Shown here: in pieces, positions 1-7,549 of the stretch
How positions within the stretch are numbered: the first letter of the stretch is position 1
How the letters are laid out: each line of letters begins with the position of its first letter
Assembly (NCBI GenBank): GCA_934149115.1
Contig: CAKPDW010000057.1
Coordinates: forward strand, 1 to 9,513
Origin: an uncultured Clostridia bacterium
GTDB lineage: Bacteria; Bacillota; Clostridia; TANB77; CAG-508
Length of the DNA stretch: 9,513 nt
Direction: 5' to 3'
Position numbers and translations under genes: made by a program
Notes under the pieces: model-generated
Seen by the model: only the letters and a program-made list of their open reading frames with translations
What the model was told of the DNA's origin: nothing
The model's database searches: none

Positions 1-1111
1 CTTTTATATTATCTTCTGCTAATTTAGTAGAGTCTGTTTCTATTATACCTGTTGCTACTATTATTGCTTTAGCTTTACTATTATATAATTTTCTTGTTAT
101 TTCATTATCTGAAGCAACTTCTGCTCGGAATACTATGTTATCATAACCAGATATTCTATTATCTTCTGAATTCTCTTGAACAATTTTATTTGGTAATGTA
201 ACATCATATTCATTTAATATTTTTTGAAAATTAGGGAAACTTGCTGTTCCAGAAGTATCTATATCATTTGTAATTATTATGTCTCCACCTTTTTCTATAT
301 ATTTACATATGCTATCTGCTTCTTGTTCCGTAAAGTCTGATGAAAGTCCCATAATTGCTAATATATTACAATCTTCAGGAATTGTTGGGTCTGATACAAT
401 ATTTATTGTTCCTACATCATAATATTCTTCTGATAAGTACTGGCTTAAATTATATATTCCACTTTCTGTTGTATATTTAGTTCTTCCTTCTACGAAGTAT
501 ACTTTTGTTTCTTCTGTTTGTGACAAATTATTTATGGCGTTTGTTATTTTTTGCTCTGTTAAATCAATTACTTGTGCATTTGAATCATATGTATATAAAT
601 CAGAGGCTGTTATATATGATGTTCTATCATCAGAGGATACTCCTATTAATTCTTGGTCGCCTTCTTCGAAATTGAATTTGTTTATAGTTTCAACATCATC
701 ACTAGAAACTAGCTTGTATTTTATTTTATCATTTTGTGCATTATATTGTTTTAATAAATCAACTAATTGGTCTGATTCACTGTAGCCCCATACATAAAAT
801 GTCATTTCTTTATCAATACTTTTTGCTATGCTTTTTGATCTATCTGTTAATGTGTATCTTTTCTCTTTTGTTAAATCAATTTGTGCTAAATTAATTTGTC
901 CAACTGCCAAATTTATTACAATATATACTGCTACTAATATTGCCATTAATAATATCATTCTGCTTGTATCTTTTATACAATATTCTTTTATTTTGTGGAA
1001 GAATGAAGCCATATGTTCTTTTGGCGTTTTTTTAACTTTTTGTTGTTTTTTCTCATTCTTATTTTTTTCTTTGTCCATCTTTTTTAAAAGCTTTTTTTCT
1101 TTTTTATCCAT
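1..1111 (-). CDS. GldG-like ABC transporter auxiliary protein, truncated by the window edge
   Basis: I translated the minus strand from the ATG at 1111; the frame stays open for 370 codons to base 1, so the C-terminus is outside the window. The protein starts with about 50 very Lys/Glu-rich residues, then one membrane segment at about residues 52-70 (ILLMAILVAVYIVINLAV). The motif IDLTKEKRYTLTD follows at 78-90. That layout, and the DLT..KRYTLT motif just outside the membrane, is typical of Gldg-family (ABC_transp_aux) proteins, which accompany ABC-2 exporters and have a large extracytoplasmic domain. It starts 25 nt after the permease gene, behind an AAAGGAA Shine-Dalgarno, so it is the third gene of an ATPase-permease-GldG cassette. 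In Bacteroidetes, GldA/F/G serve gliding motility. In Firmicutes the cargo is unknown and no gliding is implied. The family call is firm; the function is not. Confidence 0.8.
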   Translation of the reverse strand, partial: MDKKEKKLLKKMDKEKNKNEKKQQKVKKTPKEHMASFFHKIKEYCIKDTSRMILLMAILVAVYIVINLAVGQINLAQIDLTKEKRYTLTDRSKSIAKSIDKEMTFYVWGYSESDQLVDLLKQYNAQNDKIKYKLVSSDDVETINKFNFEEGDQELIGVSSDDRTSYITASDLYTYDSNAQVIDLTEQKITNAINNLSQTEETKVYFVEGRTKYTTESGIYNLSQYLSEEYYDVGTINIVSDPTIPEDCNILAIMGLSSDFTEQEADSICKYIEKGGDIIITNDIDTSGTASFPNFQKILNEYDVTLPNKIVQENSEDNRISGYDNIVFRAEVASDNEITRKLYNSKAKAIIVATGIIETDSTKLAEDNIK

Positions 1112-1136
1112 TTTCAATCATTTCCTTTCTAAGATA

Positions 1137-1817
1137 TTATTTTACACTTTTACGTCTTTGTAAGATGATTATTGTTAAACACGTAAATAAAAGAATAAAG
1201 GTTATATAGCCTACTACTTCTTTTAATGAAATAATTCCTTGTGGAAATTTTTGATACATTTGTACTAGTGAAAACATTTGTACAATTCCTTGATAACTTT
1301 GTAAGAATGCTATTATTAAGAAAAATCCAATTGATACAACAGCTGCTATTACTTGATTTTCTGTTATTACTGATGCAAACATTCCAAATGCAATATATGA
1401 CATTGCTAATAATAAGAATCCTAACATTGCTACTAATGGTTCAATAATACTCACACTACCAAAGTGTCTTAATATTATATAGTATATAAACATAAATAAC
1501 ATAGCTACTATTACTACTATTGTTGCTGCAAAGAATTTTCCAAAAACAATACTTACTATGCTTTTTGGTGATGTTAGTAATAATTGGTCTGTTCCACTTT
1601 TCTTTTCTTCAGCAAATGTTCTCATTGTTAAGACTGGTACTATGAATGCAAGTACTACTGTGCTATCCCAAATTATGTATTCAAAGTTTAAATACCCAGA
1701 TACGAATATTGATGAATAAAATAAAAAGCTAACTACAGTAAGGAAAAGTGCTATAAATATATATCCAATTGGTGTGAAAAAATAGCTTTTTAATTCTTTT
1801 TTTATAACTGCAAACAT
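1137..1817 (-). CDS. ABC-2 type permease, GldF-like
   Basis: This 226-residue integral membrane protein has about six hydrophobic segments, near residues 13-36, 52-66, 92-116, 125-150, 153-173 and 201-219. The motif MRTFAEEKKSGTDQLLLTSP at 65-84 is the conserved cytoplasmic loop of GldF-like ABC-2 permeases. It would form the membrane channel driven by the ATPase encoded just upstream, with the GldG-like protein as extracytoplasmic partner. The ATG at 1817 overlaps the ATPase stop as TAATG, and a strong GAGGAGG Shine-Dalgarno lies inside the end of the ATPase gene, which suggests translational coupling. The length is normal for the family. The substrate cannot be read from sequence. Confidence 0.85.
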   Translation of the reverse strand: MFAVIKKELKSYFFTPIGYIFIALFLTVVSFLFYSSIFVSGYLNFEYIIWDSTVVLAFIVPVLTMRTFAEEKKSGTDQLLLTSPKSIVSIVFGKFFAATIVVIVAMLFMFIYYIILRHFGSVSIIEPLVAMLGFLLLAMSYIAFGMFASVITENQVIAAVVSIGFFLIIAFLQSYQGIVQMFSLVQMYQKFPQGIISLKEVVGYITFILLFTCLTIIILQRRKSVK

Positions 1818-2762
1818 TATTTATTCTCCTCCTCTTTCGTAATTTTTAAAAATGCATCTTCTAGTGATACTTCTTTTTTCTTCATTTCAATTATTGTTAT
1901 ATCGGCTTCAACGCATTGCTTAAACAATTTTTTACGAATATCGTCTTTTCCTTTATATTTAATTGCGTATATTTTTTGTGAATCATTTGTTTCAATTAAT
2001 TTTATGCTCTTTATTTCAGGTATTTCTTTGATTACTTTTGATAACTCTTTATCATTTTCTTCAACAATTAGCTCTAATTCTTTTTCACTTGTTTCTGCTG
2101 ATTCTTCTATTTTTTTCATGTTGTCTTCTTTTATTATTTTTCCTTTATTTATGATTATTATTTTATTGCACATCTGACTGATTTCAGCTAAAATATGAGA
2201 ACTAATTAATATTGTGTGTTTTTTTCCTAATTCTTTAATTAATGTTCTAATTTCTTTTACTTGAATTGGGTCTAGTCCTACTGTTGGTTCATCAAGAATC
2301 AAAATAGGAGGATTTCCAATTAATGCTCCTGCTAAACTTACTCTTTGTCTATATCCTCTTGATAAATTTCTTACTAGCTTACCTTTTACTTCTTCTAAAC
2401 CTGTTGCTTTTATTACTCTTTCTATTTCGGCTTTTTTCTCTTTTCTAGATACTAATTTTAAATCAGCCATATATGAAACAAATTCTTTGACTGTAAGTTC
2501 TAAATATAGTGGAACATTTTCAGGCATATATCCGATTTGCATTTTGGCTTTTTTAGGTTTTTGGTTTATGTCATATCCGATTTACTATGATTTTTCCTGC
2601 AGTTGGTTCTATATAACCTGTTATCATGTTCATTGTTGTACTTTTTCCTGCACCATTTGGTCCAAGAAATCCAACTACTTCACCAGTATCAATTTTAAAG
2701 CTAATATTGTCTACTGCTGTAAAATCATTATATTTTTTTGTAACATTTTCTAGCTCTATCAA
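1817..2762 (-). pseudogene. ABC transporter ATP-binding protein (GldA-like), split by a one-base frameshift
   Basis: The ATPase of the exporter cassette lies in two frames. The first, 2762-2571, gives MIELENVTKKY with an aromatic A-loop residue (Y11), Walker A GPNGAGKST at 34-42, and stops at TGA after VNRI. The second, open through 2542-1817, carries GYMPENVPLY (Q-loop region), signature LSRGYRQRV, Walker B ILILDEP, D-loop and the H-loop in SSHILAE, then a charged C-terminal domain. Dropping one base near 2579 joins them as IIVNGYDINQKPKKAKMQIGYMPE, a normal 314-residue ATPase. The frame after the break has no Shine-Dalgarno before its first ATG (2542), so independent translation is unlikely. 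The start is TTG at 2762, eight bases after AAAGGAGG. The gene may be intact in the cell if the extra base is a sequencing or assembly error. Confidence 0.85.
2528..2583 (-). repeat. 11-bp direct repeat flanking the ATPase frameshift
   Basis: The plus-strand sequence atatccgattt occurs at 2528-2538 and again at 2573-2583. In the second copy the g at 2579 is the base that breaks the frame; without it the local sequence would read atatccattt and the copies would differ. The extra base therefore makes the damaged site identical to a site 45 bp away. This fits template switching between nearby sequences, or an assembly or read-correction error favouring a repeated k-mer. Confidence 0.7.
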
Positions 2763-2770
2763 TGTTTTTT

Positions 2771-2778
2771 CCTCCTTT
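2771..2778 (-). promoter_or_regulatory. Shine-Dalgarno that fixes a TTG start for the ATPase
   Basis: On the minus strand AAAGGAGG is followed by AAAAAACA and then TTG at 2762-2760. Spacing and strength are ideal, and the next codons give the family's usual IELENVTKKY start. There is no ATG near this position in that frame, so TTG is the supported initiation codon. Confidence 0.75.
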
Positions 2779-2789
2779 TTTAAATACCT

Positions 2790-2818
2790 TTTGTATCTAA
2801 TTCTTAATTCTAGGTCAT
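2790..2818 (-). promoter_or_regulatory. Weak candidate promoter for the ABC cassette
   Basis: In the 93-bp gap between trmB and the ATPase, ATGACC (2818-2813) and TACAAA (2795-2790) are spaced by 17 bases, each matching four of six consensus positions. In DNA this AT-rich such matches arise easily. The cassette may instead be read through from the VanW promoter. The rest of the gap holds the ATPase Shine-Dalgarno and an AT-only dyad. Confidence 0.25.
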
Positions 2819-2855
2819 TGTATTATTGAAATATTAAAATAAAATTAAATTTTAT

Positions 2856-3524
2856 TTACAATTTTTTTCTTTTCGCAATTAATGCTTTTATTTTTATTCC
2901 TTGTTCTGAAAACATTTGCTCATGTTCTGTTCGTATGTCTTCAAATATCATATCATTATGTAAGTCATATGTTTTCTTCATTATTTGGAAATCTGAATCT
3001 TCAAAATATTCTAGACTTTCTTCGAACAATTCATCATCATCCGTTTTAAAGTATATTTCTCCATTTTCTTTGCTTAGAAATTTCTTATAGTTTTCTAATT
3101 GCCTTGTATGTGTTAATCTTCTTTTTTTGTGTTTTCCTCTAGGCCATGGATTGCAAAAATTTATATATATTCTTTCTACAATGTCATTTTCATCAAATAC
3201 GTCTAATATTCTTTCTGCATTCATTCTTATTAATAACAGATTTTTTATTTCTAAATTTTTATTAGCATATTCTGTTTCAATATTTCTTTTGGATAATCCC
3301 AACATTGCTTCAATCATATCTGCTGAAATATAATTGTTTTCTTGGTGTTTTGATGCAAGTTTTGCTATAAAGCTTCCTTTGCCACAACCTATTTCTAGAT
3401 GAAGTGGCTTTTCTTTATCTTCAAATTGCTCTTTCCATTTTCCTTTATATATTGTTGGATCATCTATATAAAATTTTGCTTCTTCTAATTCTTGTTTTGC
3501 CCAAGGCTTTCTTCTAATTCTCAT
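2856..3524 (-). CDS. trmB: tRNA (guanine-N7)-methyltransferase TrmB
   Basis: This 222-residue enzyme uses S-adenosylmethionine to methylate N7 of guanine 46 in the tRNA variable loop. The SAM-binding motif LHLEIGCGKGSFI lies at 41-53. The TrmB signature FCNPWPRGKHKKRRLTHTRQ lies at 123-142, FKTDDDELF at 159-167, and the C-terminal tRNA/SAM contact motif RTEHEQMF at 198-205. Length is typical. The residue at the start of the PWP motif is Asn, where E. coli TrmB has a functionally important Asp; from memory Asn is common in clostridial TrmB, so I do not read it as a loss of function. The ATG at 3524 follows AAAAGGA with suitable spacing and lies 19 nt after the VanW stop, so the two genes are probably co-transcribed. 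The linkage is likely incidental. Confidence 0.95.
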   Translation of the reverse strand: MRIRRKPWAKQELEEAKFYIDDPTIYKGKWKEQFEDKEKPLHLEIGCGKGSFIAKLASKHQENNYISADMIEAMLGLSKRNIETEYANKNLEIKNLLLIRMNAERILDVFDENDIVERIYINFCNPWPRGKHKKRRLTHTRQLENYKKFLSKENGEIYFKTDDDELFEESLEYFEDSDFQIMKKTYDLHNDMIFEDIRTEHEQMFSEQGIKIKALIAKRKKL

Positions 3525-3543
3525 TTTATCAATTCCTTTTATT

Positions 3544-5142
3544 TTAATGTGAGCTATATGAATCTGTTGAAATTAATTGTGTTCCAACAAATTGACCGTT
3601 TTTATATAATCTTTTATATGCTTGATACGTATTTGCTCCTATTTTTGTACTAAATAATTCTATTTGATAGTCGTCATCTGCTTTTAATCCATATATCTGA
3701 ACTGTACATACGCCTCTATCAACTCCTGCTGCTATTTTAATTGGATAATTTCTATTATTTTTAAATCTAAAATCTAGTGAACCATATGCAACTGTTGCAT
3801 CTAATCCACCTGGTGTGTATGTTGTAAGAAACATATGATTTGTTCTTTCTACTACTTCTAAGTTTGATTTTAAAACTGCATTGTAAAGTGTAGATGATAC
3901 TTGACATATTCCTCCACCTAGTCCATCAACTACTTGGCCATTTTCATATATAGCTGCATTTTTATATCCTGCTGCTATTGTTCTTTCACCTACGGTTTTA
4001 TTATATGAAAATGTTTCACCTGGCATTAAAACTATACCATTTATTTTGTTGGCTGCTAGTCTAAGATTTGTAGTTCTATTTGCATTGTTAACATAGTTAG
4101 TAGAAAATGTTGCTAATTGATCTGGAAAAGCTTCAGCTCCTAAATCATTTACTGTTACATTTGCTCTTGTATATTTTAGTGGAACTTCGTATTCGCTTTT
4201 TTTCTCGGCATTAATTTGTTGTTTTACGGTTTCAATATCTTCTGCAAAGTCAACTCCTGTTTCGTCTGGATAAACCATTCTAGGTTCAACTGTATAATAT
4301 GCATCTTTTACTTGTTTATATATTTCTGAATGAATTTTGTCTACATCGATTTCGTCCGGATATTTATCATATGTCGGAATATCATAAAATACTCCATTAA
4401 AACTCTTATTGCTTAATGCATCTGCGACAATCTTTTTTGTTTCTTCATTTGATGCTGCTTTTCCTATTTTTCCAGATGTTATAATTAAATTATTTCCTTC
4501 AATATAATAGCTTGGCTGTTCCACTTGTTCTGGCAATTTTGCTGATATATCTAGTATGCAGGCATCTAGAGAAATATCATTGTAAGTTACTTGAATTTTT
4601 ATGTTTTCTGGATTTTTTCTTAAATCTAAAATTTTTAAATCAGATTGAAATATTGAGCCAACTCTACCAATATTATAAGCATCATCAATTGCTTCATCAA
4701 GCTGATATTTAACTTCTATCTGTTCAAGTGCCAATGTATATTTATTTTCTCCATATTGAAATCCAATTGCATTCTCTAAATTATCTAAAAATTCAGTTTG
4801 TATTTTTTGTTTTGCTTCTTCTTTAGATAATTCAGATACATCTATTCCTTCTATTGAAACTCCTTTTTTTATTTTATTATCTCTATTATTTATTACTGAA
4901 AATGCTACTAAAATTGAAATTATAACTAAAATCAATATTCCTACAACACTTAAAGATATTTTTAGAGCTAAATTGCTTTTTGTTTTGGTAATTTGTGCAG
5001 TATCTATACTAGTATTCTCGTTTTGTACTACGAGTTGATTATTTTTTTCTTCATTTTTTTTCGTCTCTTTTTGGCTTTCATTTTCCATTTCTTTTTTATC
5101 TTTATCATTTGAATTATCTTCATTCAAAATTTGATTTGGCAT
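3544..5142 (-). CDS. VanW family protein with peptidoglycan-binding-like domains
   Basis: This is a 532-residue membrane-anchored protein. Residues 1-57 are hydrophilic and Lys/Glu/Asn-rich, presumably cytoplasmic. One membrane segment spans about 58-84. KKGVSIEGIDVSELSKEEA at 92-110 opens a region of PG_binding_4-type repeats (to about 335). The VanW domain covers about 345-470 and includes LMPGETFSYN (372-381), GLGGGICQVSSTLYNAV (407-423) and PGGLDATVAYG (445-455). VanW accompanies some vancomycin-resistance clusters, but the family is widespread in Clostridia with no established biochemical role, so this is not evidence of resistance; no vanHAX-type genes are here. The gene has its own consensus promoter and an AAAGGAG Shine-Dalgarno before the ATG at 5142. 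It follows a two-component system and precedes trmB. A role at the cell wall is inferred from the domains. Confidence 0.92.
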   Translation of the reverse strand: MPNQILNEDNSNDKDKKEMENESQKETKKNEEKNNQLVVQNENTSIDTAQITKTKSNLALKISLSVVGILILVIISILVAFSVINNRDNKIKKGVSIEGIDVSELSKEEAKQKIQTEFLDNLENAIGFQYGENKYTLALEQIEVKYQLDEAIDDAYNIGRVGSIFQSDLKILDLRKNPENIKIQVTYNDISLDACILDISAKLPEQVEQPSYYIEGNNLIITSGKIGKAASNEETKKIVADALSNKSFNGVFYDIPTYDKYPDEIDVDKIHSEIYKQVKDAYYTVEPRMVYPDETGVDFAEDIETVKQQINAEKKSEYEVPLKYTRANVTVNDLGAEAFPDQLATFSTNYVNNANRTTNLRLAANKINGIVLMPGETFSYNKTVGERTIAAGYKNAAIYENGQVVDGLGGGICQVSSTLYNAVLKSNLEVVERTNHMFLTTYTPGGLDATVAYGSLDFRFKNNRNYPIKIAAGVDRGVCTVQIYGLKADDDYQIELFSTKIGANTYQAYKRLYKNGQFVGTQLISTDSYSSH

Positions 5143-5184
5143 TTTTGGTTTACTCCTTTAAAAGTCATTTTAACATTCGTTTAT

Positions 5185-5213
5185 ATTATATTGGTCAGAA
5201 TAGAAAAAGTCAA
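5185..5213 (-). promoter_or_regulatory. Consensus sigma-A promoter for VanW
   Basis: On the minus strand TTGACT (5213-5208) is followed by a 17-base spacer and TATAAT (5190-5185), an almost perfect vegetative promoter. Transcription would begin near 5178, about 35 nt before the start codon. It probably also drives trmB, and perhaps the ABC cassette, since no strong terminator intervenes. Confidence 0.8.
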
Positions 5214-5291
5214 TAAAAGTTGACTAGACATCCTAAAATATATTTATATAATAATGCACAGAAATTTGATTTGCAAATTTAGCGCACAAAC

Positions 5292-5336
5292 AAAAGCGCG
5301 GACTTAAAAGTATAAATGTTATTAAGGTCCGCTTTT
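5292..5336 (-). terminator. Terminator after the sensor kinase gene
   Basis: Immediately after the kinase stop codon the minus strand reads AAAAGCGGACCTTAA, a loop, then TTAAGTCCGCGCTTTT. GCGGAC pairs with GTCCGC, with one bulged C, TTAA/TTAA pairing toward the loop and AAAA/TTTT flanks. This is the most GC-rich short stem in the window. The flanking A and T runs mean it may also work in the other direction. Confidence 0.75.
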
Positions 5337-5340
5337 ATTC

Positions 5341-6663
5341 TTATATTTTTACTATTACGTGTGTTCCTTTTGGCTTGTTGTGTACTAACTTTATGCTTCC
5401 TCCATGATTTTTAACTATTGTGTGTGCTATTGCAAGTCCTAATCCCGTTCCACCACTTGCTCTTGAACGTGCTTTATCCTCTCTATAAAATCTTTCAAAT
5501 ATATGTTTTAATCCTTCATCACTAATTCCTATTCCTGTGTCTTTTACGTTTATAAATAATTTTTCTTCATGATTATGAATATCAATATCTATAGTATCAT
5601 TTTCTTCAGTATATTTTATTGCATTGTCTAGCAAAATAACTAATAATTGTTTTATTTTGTTTTTATCTACATTTAATTCTCTATCACATTTTATTTCTAG
5701 TGTCATTTTTTTGTTCTGTAATTCAGCCATCTCCTTATATGGAATAACTACTTCTTTTGCAACTTCTTCCATATTTGTTTTTGCTTTGTTAATTTTTGAC
5801 CTATTCGCATCTGACCTTGCCAAATCCATTAATTCTGTTATCATTTTTGACAGTCTTCGTGTCTCATTTAGGGATAAGGCTATATCTTCCGATTTATCTA
5901 TTATTTTGCTTTCTGGTGATTGCAACAGCATTTCTTGTTTTGCTTGAATTATTGTTAATGGTGTACGTAGTTCGTGTGATGCATTTTGAACAAATTCAGC
6001 TTGTTTTTTATATGCTTGTATAATTGGTTCCATGGCACGTTTTGATAAATATAAGCTGATAAATATTGATAATATAACAACTATCCCTGTTCCAATTGTT
6101 AATGTTCTTGTAAAATTATCTGTCATTTCTTTTTCTGAATTTATATTTATTAATATATCCATAAAGTATGTATCTCCATTTGAAGCTGTTAATTTACAGG
6201 TTGTTGCTCTATAAAAATATTTTCCATTTACTTTTATTTCATAAATTTCTCCAAGTTTTGTTTTACTAAAGTCATTTTTTCCTATATAATCAGCAAAATA
6301 TTTGACACTTAATGATGTTGCTATTACATCACCTTTATCATCTCTTAGTATTGTTACTACTCTAGGGTTTGCGATTTTGTCAATATTTTTTTGTACCTCA
6401 CTTGTCAATTCTTCATCTGATAATTCTTCGTCATCTATATTGTTACTATTCTCTAATGTCTTTTCATCTTTTATTACAAAGTCTGATATATCTTCCAATT
6501 GTTGCTTATATTGCAATATTTCTTTATCTACTGATTTATATAAATAATTGTTAAACTGGTTTAAAATAAAGATACTAAATGTACTAACAATTAGTGTTAA
6601 TAATATTAAATTAAAAAGCATATTTTTTAATAGTTCTACTCTTATAATTTTTTGTTCTTTCAT
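5341..6663 (-). CDS. Two-component sensor histidine kinase
   Basis: This 440-residue protein has a membrane segment at about 12-37, an extracytoplasmic sensor region of about 150 residues with an acidic stretch at 66-90, and a second membrane segment at about 186-206. The dimerisation/phosphorylation box SHELRTPLTII follows with the phospho-accepting His at 230. The N-box LLDNAIKYTEE has Asn347, the G1 box is DTGIG (375-379), the F-box FERFYR, and the G2 box GTGLGL (405-410). All catalytic motifs are intact. Only about 20 residues separate the second membrane helix from the H-box, so there is no room for a HAMP domain; CiaH-like kinases have this layout. The ATG at 6663 lies about 11-12 nt after GGAGG, a slightly long gap. 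It is co-transcribed with the response regulator upstream. The signal is unknown; the neighbourhood suggests envelope stress. Confidence 0.93.
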   Translation of the reverse strand: MKEQKIIRVELLKNMLFNLILLTLIVSTFSIFILNQFNNYLYKSVDKEILQYKQQLEDISDFVIKDEKTLENSNNIDDEELSDEELTSEVQKNIDKIANPRVVTILRDDKGDVIATSLSVKYFADYIGKNDFSKTKLGEIYEIKVNGKYFYRATTCKLTASNGDTYFMDILININSEKEMTDNFTRTLTIGTGIVVILSIFISLYLSKRAMEPIIQAYKKQAEFVQNASHELRTPLTIIQAKQEMLLQSPESKIIDKSEDIALSLNETRRLSKMITELMDLARSDANRSKINKAKTNMEEVAKEVVIPYKEMAELQNKKMTLEIKCDRELNVDKNKIKQLLVILLDNAIKYTEENDTIDIDIHNHEEKLFINVKDTGIGISDEGLKHIFERFYREDKARSRASGGTGLGLAIAHTIVKNHGGSIKLVHNKPKGTHVIVKI

Positions 6664-6692
6664 TTTTATTCATTTCCTCCATAATATACAAA

Positions 6693-6708
6693 TCAGATAT
6701 ATACCTGA
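6693..6708. repeat. Near-palindrome between regulator and kinase genes
   Basis: The plus strand reads tcagatatatacctga, whose halves are complementary except for one pair (seven of eight). It sits in the 79-bp gap between the regulator stop and the kinase start. It could be a regulator-binding dyad, but OmpR-family proteins usually bind direct repeats, and I see no second copy in front of other promoters. Confidence 0.35.
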
Positions 6709-6742
6709 CATAACCAACAACTTTACCCAATACTAATTTTAA

Positions 6743-7414
6743 TTAATTTTCTGATAATATATATCCTACTCCTCTCAATGTTTTTATATATTTATCATAA
6801 CCATATTTTTTTAGCTCTTTCCTTAATGCGCTAGCATATACTTCAATTACATTTGTTGATGTATCTGAATCAAATCCCCATATTTTATCAAATATTTGTT
6901 CTTTTGTTATTATTGTATCTTTTGAATGTATTAAATATTCTAATAAGTCAAATTGCTTTCCTTGCAAATTGATTTCTTTATCTTTTATATATGCTTTTCG
7001 ATTTTGCAAATTTAATTTCAAATCTTTGAATTGAATTGTATTATCTGTGAAAAATCCATGGTTTCTTCTAATCAAAGCTTCAAGTCTTGCTAATAATTCT
7101 TCTCTTTCAAAAGGTTTTACTAGATAATCATCTGCTCCTGTTGTTAAGCCTTTAACTTTGTCATTTAATGAGTCTTTTGCACTTAAAATAAGTACTGGTG
7201 TGTAAACATTCTCTTTTCTTAGTTTTGTAAGTACTTCATATCCATTCATTTCTGGCATCATTAAATCTAATATAATAACATCATATATGTTTTCTTTTGC
7301 AAACATATATCCTTCATATCCATCATAAGCTTGTTCTACATTATATTTCTTCTCGATACATTGTTTTATTGTATCTGATAAAATTGTATCATCTTCTACT
7401 ATTAAAACTTTCAT
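6743..7414 (-). CDS. OmpR/PhoB-family DNA-binding response regulator
   Basis: This 223-residue protein has an N-terminal receiver domain: MKVLIVEDD at 1-9 with acidic residues E7/D8/D9, phospho-acceptor Asp50 in ILDLMMPEMNG, Ser78 in LILSAKD, and Lys100 in VKPF. A C-terminal winged-helix domain follows (LNLQNRKAYIKDKEINL, DLLEYLIHS, IWGFDSDTSTNVIEVYASALRKEL, LRGVGYIL). It would take phosphate from the kinase encoded 79 bp downstream and bind DNA as a dimer. I place the start at 7414, not at an ATG at 7510, because MKVLIVEDD is the canonical start, AAAGGAG lies at 7429-7423, and the longer frame would run across its own promoter and the preceding gene's terminator. All key residues are present. 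Confidence 0.94.
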   Translation of the reverse strand: MKVLIVEDDTILSDTIKQCIEKKYNVEQAYDGYEGYMFAKENIYDVIILDLMMPEMNGYEVLTKLRKENVYTPVLILSAKDSLNDKVKGLTTGADDYLVKPFEREELLARLEALIRRNHGFFTDNTIQFKDLKLNLQNRKAYIKDKEINLQGKQFDLLEYLIHSKDTIITKEQIFDKIWGFDSDTSTNVIEVYASALRKELKKYGYDKYIKTLRGVGYILSEN

Positions 7415-7438
7415 TTTCTTATCTCCTTTAGTCTTAAT

Positions 7439-7467
7439 ATTATAGCACAAATTATATATTTTGTAAC
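7439..7467 (-). promoter_or_regulatory. Extended -10 promoter for the two-component operon
   Basis: On the minus strand TGCTATAAT carries a perfect -10 (7444-7439) with a TGn extension. GTTACA (7467-7462) stands 17 bases upstream and matches four of six -35 positions. Transcription would begin near 7432, leaving a short leader with the AAAGGAG Shine-Dalgarno of the regulator gene. Confidence 0.7.
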
Positions 7468-7494
7468 TTAAAAAATTATTAAATCTCTTAATGC

Positions 7495-7530
7495 AAAAAG
7501 AAAAATCCATATGTCTTTTATGGATTTTCT
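7495..7530 (-). terminator. Terminator after the TPR/NPCBM-like gene
   Basis: On the minus strand AAAATCCATA (7528-7519) and TATGGATTTT (7511-7502) form a 10-bp perfect stem with a 7-base loop, followed by TCTTTTT. It lies about 20 bp after the stop codon of the preceding gene and just before the regulator promoter, so it separates the two units. Confidence 0.8.
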
Positions 7531-7549
7531 TTATAATAAAATATTTAAT

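Noticed and set aside
534..1163. Plus-strand open frames 534-785 and 828-1163
   Set aside because: They lie opposite the GldG-like gene, which has a family-consistent translation over the same bases. They have no Shine-Dalgarno and encode Phe/Ser/Leu-rich strings typical of an antisense shadow.
2837..2857. AT-only inverted repeat at the end of trmB as a terminator
   Set aside because: The arms aaataaaatt/aattttattt are perfect but contain no G-C pair, overlap the stop codon and have a one-base centre. Stability would be low, and such dyads are expected in DNA this AT-rich.
3544..5142. VanW as evidence of glycopeptide resistance
   Set aside because: VanW-domain proteins are widespread in Clostridia without resistance, and no vanH, vanA/B or vanX-like gene is present.
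7415..7510. N-terminal extension of the response regulator to an ATG at 7510
   Set aside because: The extension overlaps the preceding terminator and the regulator's own promoter. MKVLIVEDD at 7414 has a proper Shine-Dalgarno and is the family's normal start.
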